A stretch of DNA of 64,000 bases from Candidatus Hydrogenedentota bacterium. Its GTDB lineage: Bacteria; Hydrogenedentota; Hydrogenedentia; Hydrogenedentales; JAGMZX01. Of the stretch, positions 33,707-42,814 are shown piece by piece. Where the stretch lies: assembly GCA_029556545.1 (NCBI GenBank), contig JAKQEQ010000138.1:1-64000 (forward strand), written 5' to 3'. Position 1 is the first letter of the stretch; every line of letters begins with the position of its first letter. Both the position numbers and the translations under genes were made by a program. The notes under the pieces were generated by a model, which worked only from the letters and a program-made list of their open reading frames with translations, made no database searches and was not told the origin of the DNA.

Positions 33707-36103
33707 ATGAAGTCATGTACTGATTGCGTTCCGCACGTAGTGCGACGTTCCGCCCGTCTTCCGCACCCCGAAGGATGCACTCCAAGCCAGATCCTGGGCG
33801 CACTGATGGTGGCGGGTCTGACGTGTTTCGTCGCGTTGCGGGCGAGCGCGCAGGAGCCCATGGCGTCATTCACCGTGGACGGGGCGGTCGGCGCCATTGC
33901 CCTGCTGAATCCGGGGGAGGCGCACGAGGAGACAATCGAGGGGCGGAGGTGTTTGTGCATCGCTCCGGACACCGACCCCTACGAGAAACGGCAATGGCTG
34001 TTCGATATACCGACGGCGGGCATCCGGAGCGACACGGAGTACACAATCGAAATCGGGTTTCTCGACAAGGGCGCGGGCGTCATCGAGACGGTAGTCTCAT
34101 CGGGCGGGGCGCCGCTCCCGATGCTTCGCAGCGAATCGTACACGCGGTTGAACACGCTGGGTGAACGAACGGCCTGCTTCGCGTTTCGGACGGGCGCGGC
34201 GTTGGGCGATACGTTACGGTTGTCGGTAGCGGGGCTGCAATACCTGCGCGCGGTGCGGGTCGCGCCGGCGTACTCGGAGGCGCAATGGCGGGCGGCGCAT
34301 AACGCCGTGCCGAAGGACGTGCGGCCGATGGTTGCGTTGCGGCGGCCGATGGACTTGGTGACGACCGCGGGCGTTTCGTCGCACGCGGACGCGCCGGACC
34401 TCGAAGCGGAGTTGCGGGCGGTGCATAATCTAGCGCCGCTGGCGAAGGTGCTTGGGTTCAACGCAATCGAGATGTACGTGCGCTGGCGTCTAATCGAGCC
34501 GGAACGGGAGGGCGCGTTTGATTTCACGTATTACGACCGGCTGGTGGCGAAGCTCGGGGAATATGGCCTGAAATGGTTCCCGCTGCTGGTCGTGGGATCG
34601 GCCTATGCGCTACCGGACTGGTTTGAGGCATCGGCGGAGAACATAGGCTTCAAGTGCCTGGAGCACGGGATAGAGAACCCGATCCAGAGCATCTGGAATC
34701 CGTATCATGGGCGGCACGTCGCGCGGGTGCTTGAGGCGTTCGGCAGGCATTACGAGCCCACGGGCACGCTGCTTGGCGTGCGCCTTGGGCCCTCGGGCAA
34801 CTATGGGGAGTCGCAGTATCCCGCGGGCGGCAACTGGCCGCTCAAGGGGCGGGAGATGCACATCCACATCGGCCTGTGGTGCGCGGACGAGTATGCCCGG
34901 GCCGCGTTTCGCGAGGCGATGCGGTCCCAGTACGGTGATATCAGCAAGCTCAATGGGGCTTGGAGCGCGCATCTGACCGCTTTCGAAGAGGTTCCGATGG
35001 TCTTGCCGGGTACGATAGCGTCAAAGCGTCAGCGCATCGACTTCCTGAGTTGGTACACCCGCGAGATGACGACGTGGTGTGAGTATTGGGCCGTCGCGGC
35101 GCGCAAAGCCATGCCGAACACGCCGATATATCAATCCAGCGGCGGCTGGGGCTTCGTCGAGGCCGGCACCAGTTACAGCGAACAGGCGAAGTCCATGGCG
35201 TTGGTGAACGGCGGCGTCCGGCTCACGAACGAGACCGACAGTTTCGAGCAGAACTTCTACGCGACACGCCTGGCCGCGACGGCGGCGCGTCTCTACGGCG
35301 TGGACCTGGGTTATGAGCCGGCCAGTTCGCATACGGCCCGGGGCGTTGCGGCGCGGATCTTCAACACGGCGACCACGAACGGCGACCACTTCTTTACCTA
35401 TCACTCGAACATCCTGCACCACCAGATGGCCATCGACCAGTGGCAGAAGTACCTGCCCGTGCTCGATGAGCGCGGGGACCCGGTAGTTGACGTCGCGGTC
35501 TATTATCCCGAGACGATGAATCAACTCGAAGATGCCGCGTTCCGTCACCTGTACGCCTGGGGCTTCAACCCGCGGGCGGCGGCGGTCCGCCGCGTCGTCG
35601 AGGTGGATTATCTTGATGAAACCCTCATCCGCGACGGGTTCCTGGACCGATACAAGGTCCTCGTATTCGCGTGGGGCAACGTCATCGAAGCGGATGTGTT
35701 GGCGAAGATTGACGCTTGGGTGCGCAATGGCGGAGCGGTGATTTATCCCTCGTTTCCGCGTGGTGGTTTGGCGACTGTGGACGGCGACACGTGGACCTTC
35801 AATCACTGGACTGAGGGCGACACCGGCCAAGGCCGATTTTTCCGCTTCCAAGGCGATATGGAGCCGCCGGGTGACTACGCGGCGTTCGTGAAGGATTCGC
35901 TGCCGGCGCTGAACACCCTGCACCCGTGGACCAAGACCGTCCTGGGGATCGCGCTGCCGGAAAGAGTCTTCCTCTCGATACGGGAAGACGGCCACGTCCT
36001 TGTCCTGAACTACAACACGAGGGAGACGCTCCTGACGCTTCCCGGCGGTGCGGAACTGCGCATCCCAGGCTACGGTATCGCGCGTTTTGCGTTGAAGGAA
36101 TAG
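33707..36103 (+). CDS. Secreted GH14/GH42-like glycosidase
   Basis: 798 residues from ATG 33707 (GGAGAA 9 nt upstream). A long polar leader precedes a hydrophobic segment ILGALMVAGLTCFVALRASA, so ATG 33806 is an alternative start. A jelly-roll-like domain (about 50-215) precedes a TIM barrel (about 235-620; VLGFNAIEMYVRWRLIEPEREGAFDFTYYDRLVAKLGEYGLKW). LGPSGNYGESQYP recalls the beta-amylase motif GPAGELRYP and holds a likely acid/base Glu; GWGFVEAGTSYSE and NETDSFEQN are nucleophile candidates. A trimerisation/GATase-like domain (about 620-740) as in GH42 follows. Substrate unknown. Confidence 0.75.
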   Translation: MKSCTDCVPHVVRRSARLPHPEGCTPSQILGALMVAGLTCFVALRASAQEPMASFTVDGAVGAIALLNPGEAHEETIEGRRCLCIAPDTDPYEKRQWLFDIPTAGIRSDTEYTIEIGFLDKGAGVIETVVSSGGAPLPMLRSESYTRLNTLGERTACFAFRTGAALGDTLRLSVAGLQYLRAVRVAPAYSEAQWRAAHNAVPKDVRPMVALRRPMDLVTTAGVSSHADAPDLEAELRAVHNLAPLAKVLGFNAIEMYVRWRLIEPEREGAFDFTYYDRLVAKLGEYGLKWFPLLVVGSAYALPDWFEASAENIGFKCLEHGIENPIQSIWNPYHGRHVARVLEAFGRHYEPTGTLLGVRLGPSGNYGESQYPAGGNWPLKGREMHIHIGLWCADEYARAAFREAMRSQYGDISKLNGAWSAHLTAFEEVPMVLPGTIASKRQRIDFLSWYTREMTTWCEYWAVAARKAMPNTPIYQSSGGWGFVEAGTSYSEQAKSMALVNGGVRLTNETDSFEQNFYATRLAATAARLYGVDLGYEPASSHTARGVAARIFNTATTNGDHFFTYHSNILHHQMAIDQWQKYLPVLDERGDPVVDVAVYYPETMNQLEDAAFRHLYAWGFNPRAAAVRRVVEVDYLDETLIRDGFLDRYKVLVFAWGNVIEADVLAKIDAWVRNGGAVIYPSFPRGGLATVDGDTWTFNHWTEGDTGQGRFFRFQGDMEPPGDYAAFVKDSLPALNTLHPWTKTVLGIALPERVFLSIREDGHVLVLNYNTRETLLTLPGGAELRIPGYGIARFALKE

Positions 36104-36191
36104 GGCCTATGGGTCCCATATGATCTATAGGCTCCGTGATCGCTCGCCAATCGTTCCGCCTAATCAGCAGCCACGCCTCGCCAAATATACG

Positions 36192-36200
36192 TGATATAAT
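36192..36200 (+). promoter_or_regulatory. Extended -10 (TGA-TATAAT) in the 519-bp gap before rimP
   Basis: TG at 36192-36193 and a perfect TATAAT at 36195-36200 lie in an AT-rich island of this GC-rich genome; there is no good -35. It points toward rimP. A transcript from here would run about 390 nt to the terminator hairpin at 36577, leaving room for a non-coding RNA; no known RNA family is recognisable. The rest of the gap (36104-36500) shows only a degenerate CCTATGGGTCCCATA tract and GC-rich DNA without credible genes. Confidence 0.4.
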
Positions 36201-36519
36201 CATAATTGTACGAAAATCACTGCATCTGTCAAGTAGGTCGGACATCGAAGCATCGACGATGCCAGGAACGAGAACTTTGGCGCCGCGCTGGACGGCGAAC
36301 CGGGGTGGTGCCGCACGGGACGATACACCCTGCGTCCGGGGAATACTGCCGCCGCGTGCGGGGGGACGTGGGGTAGTATCCGGTTGCAAATCGCGGTCAC
36401 CCCGGCGCGCTGGACCGCGTCACGCGGCGCGATCGGTCCGTCGGGGTCCGTTCGGCGGCGGCGCGCGTGGTTGCGGTGGCGGAAAGGCATTGAGACCATG
36501 ATCGGAGCGGTTCGCGCTA

Positions 36520-36549
36520 TTGCATCATGTCGAGTTCTTATGCTAGACT
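36520..36549 (+). promoter_or_regulatory. Sigma-70 promoter of the rimP-nusA-infB operon
   Basis: TTGCAT (36520-36525), 18-bp spacer, TAGACT (36544-36549) with TGC directly before the -10. The start near 36556 puts the intrinsic terminator at about +20 to +46 and the rimP GTG at about +68. Confidence 0.7.
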
Positions 36550-36576
36550 CAGCAAGCAGAAGTGTGGCTTGTCACG

Positions 36577-36601
36577 AGAGTGGGCATGTCCCACTCTTTT
36601 T
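36577..36601 (+). terminator. Intrinsic terminator hairpin in the rimP leader (candidate attenuator)
   Basis: AGAGTGGG (36577-36584), loop CATGT, CCCACTCT (36590-36597): a perfect 8-bp stem running directly into TTTTT (36597-36601) and ACTT. It has all features of a Rho-independent terminator, yet lies between the operon promoter and the first gene. Confidence 0.8.
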
Positions 36602-36622
36602 ACTTGATGCGAAAGGCGTATT

Positions 36623-37081
36623 GTGGAAAACCGGGCGCTGATTAAGCAGCTCTGGGAGCAGTTGGCCCCGGACTTGACCGAGCAAGGCTACGAATTGGTC
36701 GAACTCGAATACGCCCGGGGCGGACGTACCCCCGTGCTCCGGTTTTATGTGGACAAGGTCGGCGGTGGCGTGTCGTTGGACGATTGCGCGAAGGTCTCGC
36801 AACTATTGAGCGCACTGTTGGATAAATTGGACTTCATCGGCGGGCGATACGTGCTGGAAGTGTCATCGCCGGGCGTGGATCGTCCCTTGCGGCAGGCTGC
36901 GGATTTTCGGCGTTTTGCCGGGGAACCGGTGCGGTTGCAGAGCCTCGCGCCCGTCGAGGGGCGGTCGCGCTTTCGCGGGACGCTCGAAGGGATTGAGGAC
37001 GGGTTGATTCTGGTGGACTGCGACGGGAAACGGTGCGCGGTGCACATCGAGAATCTGAAGTCGGCGCGGTTGGATCGGTAG
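36623..37081 (+). CDS. rimP: Ribosome maturation factor RimP
   Basis: 152 residues from GTG 36623 (AAAGG 8 nt upstream). RimP binds pre-30S and promotes maturation. N-terminal alpha/beta domain with GYELVELEYARGGRTPVLRFYVDK and GGVSLDDCAKVSQLLSALLD, then YVLEVSSPGVDRPLR, and a C-terminal Sm-like domain (RFRGTLEGIEDGLILVDCDGK). It is first gene of rimP-nusA-infB-ylxP-rbfA/nrnA-truB-ribF and lies just downstream of the attenuator-like hairpin. Confidence 0.94.
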   Translation: MENRALIKQLWEQLAPDLTEQGYELVELEYARGGRTPVLRFYVDKVGGGVSLDDCAKVSQLLSALLDKLDFIGGRYVLEVSSPGVDRPLRQAADFRRFAGEPVRLQSLAPVEGRSRFRGTLEGIEDGLILVDCDGKRCAVHIENLKSARLDR

Positions 37082-37105
37082 CGTAACGTATTGAGGACAG
37101 GGAAG

Positions 37106-38284
37106 TTGGACCAGAATTTGCGCGTGATATTGCAGCAGCTCGAAGCGGAGAAGAGCATCGATCGGGCGACGCTCATCGAGGCAATCCGCAGTGCTATCGA
37201 GAGTGCCGCGCGGAAGAGTCTGAGTCAGGCCTCGAATATTGTGGTCGAGGTAGACGCGGACACCTTCGAATTCAAGGTTTACGAGATCCTGACGGTCGTG
37301 GATAAGGTGACGCACGCCGGGCAGGAGATGTTGATTGATGAGGCCCGCAAGTTGAATGCGGACGTCCAGGTGGGCAACCGGCTGAAAGTCCGCACCGAGC
37401 CGAAGGACTTTGGGCGCATCGCGGCCCAGACGGCGAAGCAGGTCATTATTCAGAAGATCAAGGATGCCGAACGCGACAAGATTTTTGATGAATTCAAGCA
37501 GCGGGAGGGCGAACTGGTCACCGGGATTGTGAAACGGATCAGCCACGGGAACATCATCGTTTCGATAGGCCGCGCGGAGGCGGTGCTGCCCTATCGCGAG
37601 CAGTCGCCGCGCGAGAATTTCAAGCCCGGCGACCGGATTCGGGCGTTTCTCTTCGAGGTGGAGAAGGGTCCCCGGGGCGCCCAGGTGATGCTGTCGCGGA
37701 GCGCGCCCGAGTTGGTTCGCGGGCTTTTTGAACTCGAAGTGCCGGAGATTTACGACGGCACGGTCGAGATACGGGCCATTGCGCGGGAACCGGGCGGTCG
37801 CACGAAGGTGGCAGTGTATTCGCATGACGCGAACGTGGACCCGGTGGGCGCGTGTGTGGGCATGAAGGGTTCGCGCGTGCGCGCGGTAGTGGAGGAATTG
37901 TGCGGCGAGAAGATTGATATTGTGCGTTGGAGCGACAATCCGATGGAGTTGTGCCGGAACGCGCTGAACCCGGCGGATATCCTTGACATGGAGCTTGATG
38001 AAGAGAACCGGTCGATCCACGTGATGGTGCCGCAGGACCAGCTTTCTCTGGCCATAGGCAAACGCGGTCAGAACGCGCGGCTGGCCTCGAAACTCATCGA
38101 ATGGAATATCGACATTCGCGGCGATGTGGAGCCGGGCGTGGCGGTCTATGCTCGCGAAGACAACGTGGAAGTGGTGGGGGACCCCGGCGAGGCTGCCCTG
38201 CTGCATGAGCCGGCGCCCGAAGAGGTCTCGGCGCCGGAGCGCCCAGAGGGTCCCGCGGAGGACGACGCTGCAACCGAGAGCTGA
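37106..38284 (+). CDS. nusA: Transcription termination/antitermination factor NusA
   Basis: 392 residues from TTG 37106 (GAGG 9 nt upstream), with TTG 37091 as alternative. The N-terminal RNA-polymerase-binding domain (about 1-125) is followed by S1 (GELVTGIVKRISHGNIIVSIGRAEAVLPYRE), KH1 (VGACVGMKGSRVRAVVEELCGEKIDIV) and KH2 (LSLAIGKRGQNARLASKLI). It lacks the C-terminal acidic repeats of E. coli NusA, and ends with a Pro/Glu-rich tail. NusA increases pausing at intrinsic terminators, so the hairpin before rimP could give autoregulation. Confidence 0.95.
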   Translation: MDQNLRVILQQLEAEKSIDRATLIEAIRSAIESAARKSLSQASNIVVEVDADTFEFKVYEILTVVDKVTHAGQEMLIDEARKLNADVQVGNRLKVRTEPKDFGRIAAQTAKQVIIQKIKDAERDKIFDEFKQREGELVTGIVKRISHGNIIVSIGRAEAVLPYREQSPRENFKPGDRIRAFLFEVEKGPRGAQVMLSRSAPELVRGLFELEVPEIYDGTVEIRAIAREPGGRTKVAVYSHDANVDPVGACVGMKGSRVRAVVEELCGEKIDIVRWSDNPMELCRNALNPADILDMELDEENRSIHVMVPQDQLSLAIGKRGQNARLASKLIEWNIDIRGDVEPGVAVYAREDNVEVVGDPGEAALLHEPAPEEVSAPERPEGPAEDDAATES

Positions 38285-38380
38285 GGAGTACAGTCCGGAT
38301 CGCGGTCGCGTCCGTTGCGCGGTTTCCAGTGAAGGTTGTACGACCGACCTAATGATGCATGCTTGGAGGTGAAAACCCGT

Positions 38381-41185
38381 ATGCCGACGATTGCCAAGGC
38401 GGCAGAGCGTCTCGACATGAGCGCGGAGGATGCCTTCGATGTCCTCCGACGGCTGCACTGCGACGTCGAGGGCGTCGAATCGGAGATCAGTGACGAACAA
38501 TGGGACATGCTCATCGAGATCGATGAGACCCCAGAGTCGTTCGAGCGCTATCAGAAGGAAATCGAGAAGAAGCTCGATCAGGACAAGAAGAAGAAGGAAA
38601 GATTGCAGAAAGCCGCGCAGAAACTGGCGGCGAAACGGAAGGCCGAGGCGAAGGCGAAAGCGAAGCCCAAGGCCAAAGCGAAGGCGAAGGCGAAGCCGAA
38701 GGCGGCGGCCAAGCGCCCGGCGCGCCGGAAGACAAAGGAAGAAGGGGAACCGGAAGAAGAGGCGGCGGCGGAAGGCGAGGAAGAAGGCGCCGAAGCAGCG
38801 CCCACCGCGGAAATCGTGCCTGACGAGGCGGTTTCCCCGCAGCCCGAGGGACTGGAGCCGCCTGCTTTGGTAATAGGCACGGCCATCGAGCGCGAAGTGT
38901 CGAAGGTGGAGGTATTGCGCGCCGACGGGACGTCTGTGGGTGCGCCGGACGTCGAGATCATCGAAGGATTGCTTCCCACGGAGAAGGAGGAGGAAGCGGA
39001 GGAGGAGGCGCACTTACCGGGACTGCTGGCGGAGGCGGAGCGACGTCAGGAACTGGAGGAACGCCGCAAGGCGAAACTGAAGCCGCTGCCGAAGCCGGAT
39101 CCCGAGGTTGTCGCGGAGGTGATTCGCCGCGCGAAGGAAAAGGACAAGAAGAAGGAAGCGCCGGGTGTGCTCACGGAGAAGCTGGAGCACAGCCTTGAGG
39201 AACTCGGGCGTTTCGGCAAGGGCAAGGGCGGCAAAGGGGGCAAGACCACCGCGCCCGGGAAGACGGCGCGGAAGAAGCAAAAGCGGATTGACCGCGCCCG
39301 GCTTGAAGAGGATATGCGGCGGGACGCCGCTGCGGTAATCCGGGATTTCCAGGCGGGTCTGCTGGATGGGCCGCGCAAGCGGCGGAAGAAACGCCCCCGG
39401 GAGGAGGCTGCAGTGCTTGATGAAACACCCGCGCCGGCGGTCATCGAAGTTCAGGAATCCATGACGGTCGAGCAGTTCGCGAACGCGGCCGGGTTGACGG
39501 TGAACGAGGTCATTCTCGAACTCATGGACGAGAATATGCTCGTCAATAAGAACTATAGCCTGGACATCGAGCTGATTCGAAAGCTGGCGAACAAGTATGG
39601 TTTCGACGTCCGAACGGTTATCCCGGAAGAAGAGGCGGTGATGACGGAGGAACCGGATGACCCGGCGGATTTGCGGCCGCGCCCGCCAGTGATTACCGTC
39701 ATGGGACATGTAGACCACGGCAAGACCACGCTGCTGGACGTGGTGCGGCGCTCAAGCGTAGCGGCGTCCGAGGTGGGCGGCATTACCCAGCACATCGCCG
39801 CGTACGACGTCCCGACAAGCACGGGGCGTCTGGTCTTTCTGGATACGCCGGGCCACGAAGCGTTCACGCAGATGCGCGCGCGCGGCGCGAAGGTCACGGA
39901 CATTGTGGTGCTTGTGGTCGCGGCGGACGATGGGGTGCGGCCGCAGACCGTCGAGGCAATCCATCATGCGAAGGCCGCCGAGGCGCCGATTGTGGTGGCG
40001 ATCAACAAGTGCGACAAGCCCGACGCGCAGCCGGACCGGGTGCGGCAGGAATTGACGCAATACGAATTGATTGACGAGAGTTGGGGGGGCAAGACGATCA
40101 TCAAGAGTATCTCAGCGAAGACGGGCGACGGCGTCGATGACCTGATGGAATTACTGGCGCTCCAGGCGGAGTCCCTCGAATTGAAGGCCAACCCGAACAA
40201 GCGCGCGCGGGGCGCCATTATCGAGTCGGAAATGAGCGTCGGCCAGGGGCCGGTAGCCTGGGTGCTCGTTCAGAACGGCACACTGCGCGTGCAGGACGAG
40301 TTCCTGGCCGGCGAGACCTTCGGCCGCGTGCGCACGTTGATGACCTCGGACGGGCGGCACGTGCGCGAAGCGGGACCGTCCACGCCCGTGCTGGTGACGG
40401 GCTTCAGCGAGCCGCCCAACGCGGGCGACATTTTCGTGGCGGTCGAGGACGAGCGCGCGGCCCGCAGCATCGTCGCCCAGCGCGCCACGTTGCGGCGGCA
40501 GAAGTCCGGCCCGGCGGTAAAGCGCGTGACGCTCGAGGACTTCCACGCGATGGTCGAGGCCGGCAAGGAGAAAGTGCTGAACGTTATCGTCAAGGCCGAC
40601 GTGCAGGGATCGGTGGACGTACTCCAATCCAGCCTTGCGCGGCTGGGCAACGAGGAGGTGCGCCTTGAGATCGTGCACGCGGCCGTGGGCGGCATCAACG
40701 AGTCCGACGTGCTGCTGGCGAGCGCGAGCGAGGCGGTGATTATCGGTTTCCACGTGACGGCGAACGCGCGGATTCGCAGGCTTGCCGAACAGGAAGGCGT
40801 GGAGATTCGCACGTATCGGATCATTTACGAAGTCATTGACGAGGTGCGTAACGCGCTCGAGGGGATGCTGGCCCCGGAGAAGCGGGAAGTCATCACCGGC
40901 CACCTCGAGATTCGACAGGTCTTCCGTTCTTCGGCTCACGGCAACATCGCGGGCTGCTACCAGACGGACGGCGAAACGGCGCGCGGGTCCCTCGTGCGTC
41001 TCCTGCGGGACGACGTGGTCATCCACGAGGGGCGCATCGAGTCTCTGCGGCGCGGCAAGGACGATGCGAGGTCTGTGTCCGCCGGATTCGAGTGCGGCAT
41101 CAAACTCGAGGGCTACGACGACATCCGGGAGGGAGACGTGGTCGAGGCGTACCGCGTCGAGGAGTTCGCGAAGACGTTCAATTGA
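38381..41185 (+). CDS. infB: Translation initiation factor IF-2
   Basis: 934 residues from ATG 38381 (GGAGGTG upstream). It brings initiator tRNA to the 30S subunit using GTP. A small N-terminal IF2_N-like domain (1-50) is followed by a highly charged Lys/Ala and Glu-rich linker (about 60-350), a second IF2_N (about 365-420) and the G domain from about 440 ([36 protein letters not shown]), then domains II-IV. YlxR and the L7Ae-like YlxQ genes, usual between nusA and infB in Gram-positives, are missing; only 96 bp separate the two genes. Confidence 0.96.
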   Translation: MPTIAKAAERLDMSAEDAFDVLRRLHCDVEGVESEISDEQWDMLIEIDETPESFERYQKEIEKKLDQDKKKKERLQKAAQKLAAKRKAEAKAKAKPKAKAKAKAKPKAAAKRPARRKTKEEGEPEEEAAAEGEEEGAEAAPTAEIVPDEAVSPQPEGLEPPALVIGTAIEREVSKVEVLRADGTSVGAPDVEIIEGLLPTEKEEEAEEEAHLPGLLAEAERRQELEERRKAKLKPLPKPDPEVVAEVIRRAKEKDKKKEAPGVLTEKLEHSLEELGRFGKGKGGKGGKTTAPGKTARKKQKRIDRARLEEDMRRDAAAVIRDFQAGLLDGPRKRRKKRPREEAAVLDETPAPAVIEVQESMTVEQFANAAGLTVNEVILELMDENMLVNKNYSLDIELIRKLANKYGFDVRTVIPEEEAVMTEEPDDPADLRPRPPVITVMGHVDHGKTTLLDVVRRSSVAASEVGGITQHIAAYDVPTSTGRLVFLDTPGHEAFTQMRARGAKVTDIVVLVVAADDGVRPQTVEAIHHAKAAEAPIVVAINKCDKPDAQPDRVRQELTQYELIDESWGGKTIIKSISAKTGDGVDDLMELLALQAESLELKANPNKRARGAIIESEMSVGQGPVAWVLVQNGTLRVQDEFLAGETFGRVRTLMTSDGRHVREAGPSTPVLVTGFSEPPNAGDIFVAVEDERAARSIVAQRATLRRQKSGPAVKRVTLEDFHAMVEAGKEKVLNVIVKADVQGSVDVLQSSLARLGNEEVRLEIVHAAVGGINESDVLLASASEAVIIGFHVTANARIRRLAEQEGVEIRTYRIIYEVIDEVRNALEGMLAPEKREVITGHLEIRQVFRSSAHGNIAGCYQTDGETARGSLVRLLRDDVVIHEGRIESLRRGKDDARSVSAGFECGIKLEGYDDIREGDVVEAYRVEEFAKTFN

Positions 41186-41195
41186 GAGGCCGCGC

Positions 41196-41477
41196 GTGAC
41201 CATCGGTGTCCTGCACATCGACCTGATGATTCCCGGCGCCCGTTCGCTCAAGGACAAGCGGCGTGTCCTGAAGAGTCTCAAAGAACGGCTGCGCAACCGG
41301 TTCAACTGTTCGGTTGCGGAGACGGAGTATCAGGACCTGTGGGGCCGTGCGCGGCTGAGCGCGGCCGTGGTTTCCGCCGAGAGCCGTCACGCCAACGAGC
41401 AACTGAACGAGATTGTACGTTACGTATCGTTGGACCGCGCGGCCGTCATGGCTGACTACCGGATTGAGATGTTATGA
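41196..41477 (+). CDS. ylxP: DUF503/YlxP family protein
   Basis: 93 residues from GTG 41196, 10 bp after infB. The sequence (VTIGVLHIDLMIPGARSLKDKRRVLKSLKERLRNRF ... VAETEYQDLWGRARLSAAVVSAE) is typical of DUF503, the YlxP family found between infB and rbfA in Bacillus and other phyla. Suggested roles involve ribosome assembly; the exact function is not established. Its stop overlaps the next start by ATGA. Confidence 0.88.
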   Translation: MTIGVLHIDLMIPGARSLKDKRRVLKSLKERLRNRFNCSVAETEYQDLWGRARLSAAVVSAESRHANEQLNEIVRYVSLDRAAVMADYRIEML

Positions 41478-42814
41478 GGCAGAAAGTGAGACCGCAACGG
41501 GTGGCGGAGCTGATTCGCCACGAGATTGCGCAGTTGCTGACCAAGGGCTTGAAGGACCCTCGAATCGGCTTTGTGTCGGTCATGGGCGTGAAGCTCTCGC
41601 CGGACCTGCACTACGCGGACGTGTATGTGAGCCTGTACGGCACCGAGCAGGATCGGAAGAGCTCGCTCGTAGCCCTGCGCCGCTCGGCTGGCTGGGTGCG
41701 GCACGAGATCGGCAAGCACGTGCGGATGCGGTACACGCCGGAAATCCGCTTTTTCCCCGACGACTCGCTGGACCGCGTCTATCAACTCGAGGAGGTTTTC
41801 GAGCGGATTCACGATGAGGAGGGGCGGACACCGATGCGTAGGCTGGACCTCGACGAGATCGTCGCCGTATTACGCGAATGCAATTCCTTTGTACTGACGA
41901 CACACGTCGGCCCGGACGGCGACGCGGTCGGTTCGCTGCTGGGTTTGTGCCATCTGTTGCACGCGATGGGGAAATCGTCGGTGACGTGCGTCATGGCGGA
42001 CCCTGTGCCGCGTGCGTATGCGTTTCTGCCGGGCGCGGACCAGGTTCTCGCGGCGGACGCCGAACTGCCGGAGGCGGAATTGGCGGTGATCGTGGATGCG
42101 GCCCGATTCGATCGCATCGGCGCGGTTGCATTGCGCATTGAGCACACGCCTCGACTGCTGATCCTCGACCATCACCTTGAGGACGGGCCGCCGGGCGCGA
42201 TGGGCTTGGTCGATTCCTCGTATGCTGCGGTGGGTGAATTAGTGACGGAGTTGTTCGAGGCGTCGGGCATCCCGTTGAGCCGCGAGGCGGGCACGTGCCT
42301 GTATGTCGCGCAGGCGACGGATACGGGCGGTTATCGATTCTCGAACACGAATGCCCGATCCCACCGGATCGCGGCGCTGCTTCATGAAAGCGGTATCGAG
42401 GCCCACAGCCTCTGCGCCAGATTGTTCGAGGTCGTGTCGCCGCCGAAATTTCATCTCCTGCGCCGCATCCTTGACCGGATGGAATTCGCCGCTTCGGGCC
42501 GGGTGGCGTACACTTACGTGATGCCCGAGGACTTTGCGGAGTTGAACGCTCGGAAAGAAGACCTCGAGAATCTGGTCAATTACGCCCGCAATATCGAAGG
42601 CGTCGAAGTGGGCGTGTTGTTCTATGCGCTGAAACCCGGAGAAACCAAAGTGAGCTTACGCTCCGCGCCCGCGTTCAATGCTTCGGCTTTCCTGAACGGC
42701 TTCGGGGGCGGCGGGCATGCCGCGGCGGCGGGCGCGACGCTGCAACGCGCGTTGGAAGAGGTGCGCGGCGAAATCATAAGCGCTCTTGTGGGCGCGCTGG
42801 AACAGGATTCATGA
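41474..42814 (+). CDS. RbfA-NrnA fusion: ribosome-binding factor A joined to DHH phosphoesterase
   Basis: 446 residues in one open frame. Residues 1-118 are a complete RbfA (RPQRVAELIRHEIAQLLTKGLKDPRIGFVSVMGVKLSPDL ... TPEIRFFPDDSLDRVYQLEEVFERI), a KH-fold factor of 30S maturation. Residues 122-446 are NrnA, a DHH-DHHA1 nanoRNase/pAp phosphatase: HVGPDGDAVGS, VDAARFDRIG, ILDHHLE, YVAQATDTGGYRFSN and GFGGGGHAAAAGA are all intact. The two are usually adjacent separate genes. No stop lies between them, but GAGGAGGGG (41816-41824) and ATG 41834, codon 121, form a good internal start, so NrnA alone may also be made. ATGA overlaps on both sides. Confidence 0.9.
   Translation: MRQKVRPQRVAELIRHEIAQLLTKGLKDPRIGFVSVMGVKLSPDLHYADVYVSLYGTEQDRKSSLVALRRSAGWVRHEIGKHVRMRYTPEIRFFPDDSLDRVYQLEEVFERIHDEEGRTPMRRLDLDEIVAVLRECNSFVLTTHVGPDGDAVGSLLGLCHLLHAMGKSSVTCVMADPVPRAYAFLPGADQVLAADAELPEAELAVIVDAARFDRIGAVALRIEHTPRLLILDHHLEDGPPGAMGLVDSSYAAVGELVTELFEASGIPLSREAGTCLYVAQATDTGGYRFSNTNARSHRIAALLHESGIEAHSLCARLFEVVSPPKFHLLRRILDRMEFAASGRVAYTYVMPEDFAELNARKEDLENLVNYARNIEGVEVGVLFYALKPGETKVSLRSAPAFNASAFLNGFGGGGHAAAAGATLQRALEEVRGEIISALVGALEQDS

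Noticed and set aside
36200-36601. RNase P RNA or other housekeeping RNA in the gap before rimP
   Set aside because: Size would fit, but the conserved GAGGAAAGTCC-type core and other hallmarks are absent.
36863-39013. 716-codon minus-strand frame opposite nusA and infB
   Set aside because: Low-complexity Arg/Leu/Phe translation mirrors the Lys/Ala/Glu repeats of IF-2; no ribosome site or family.
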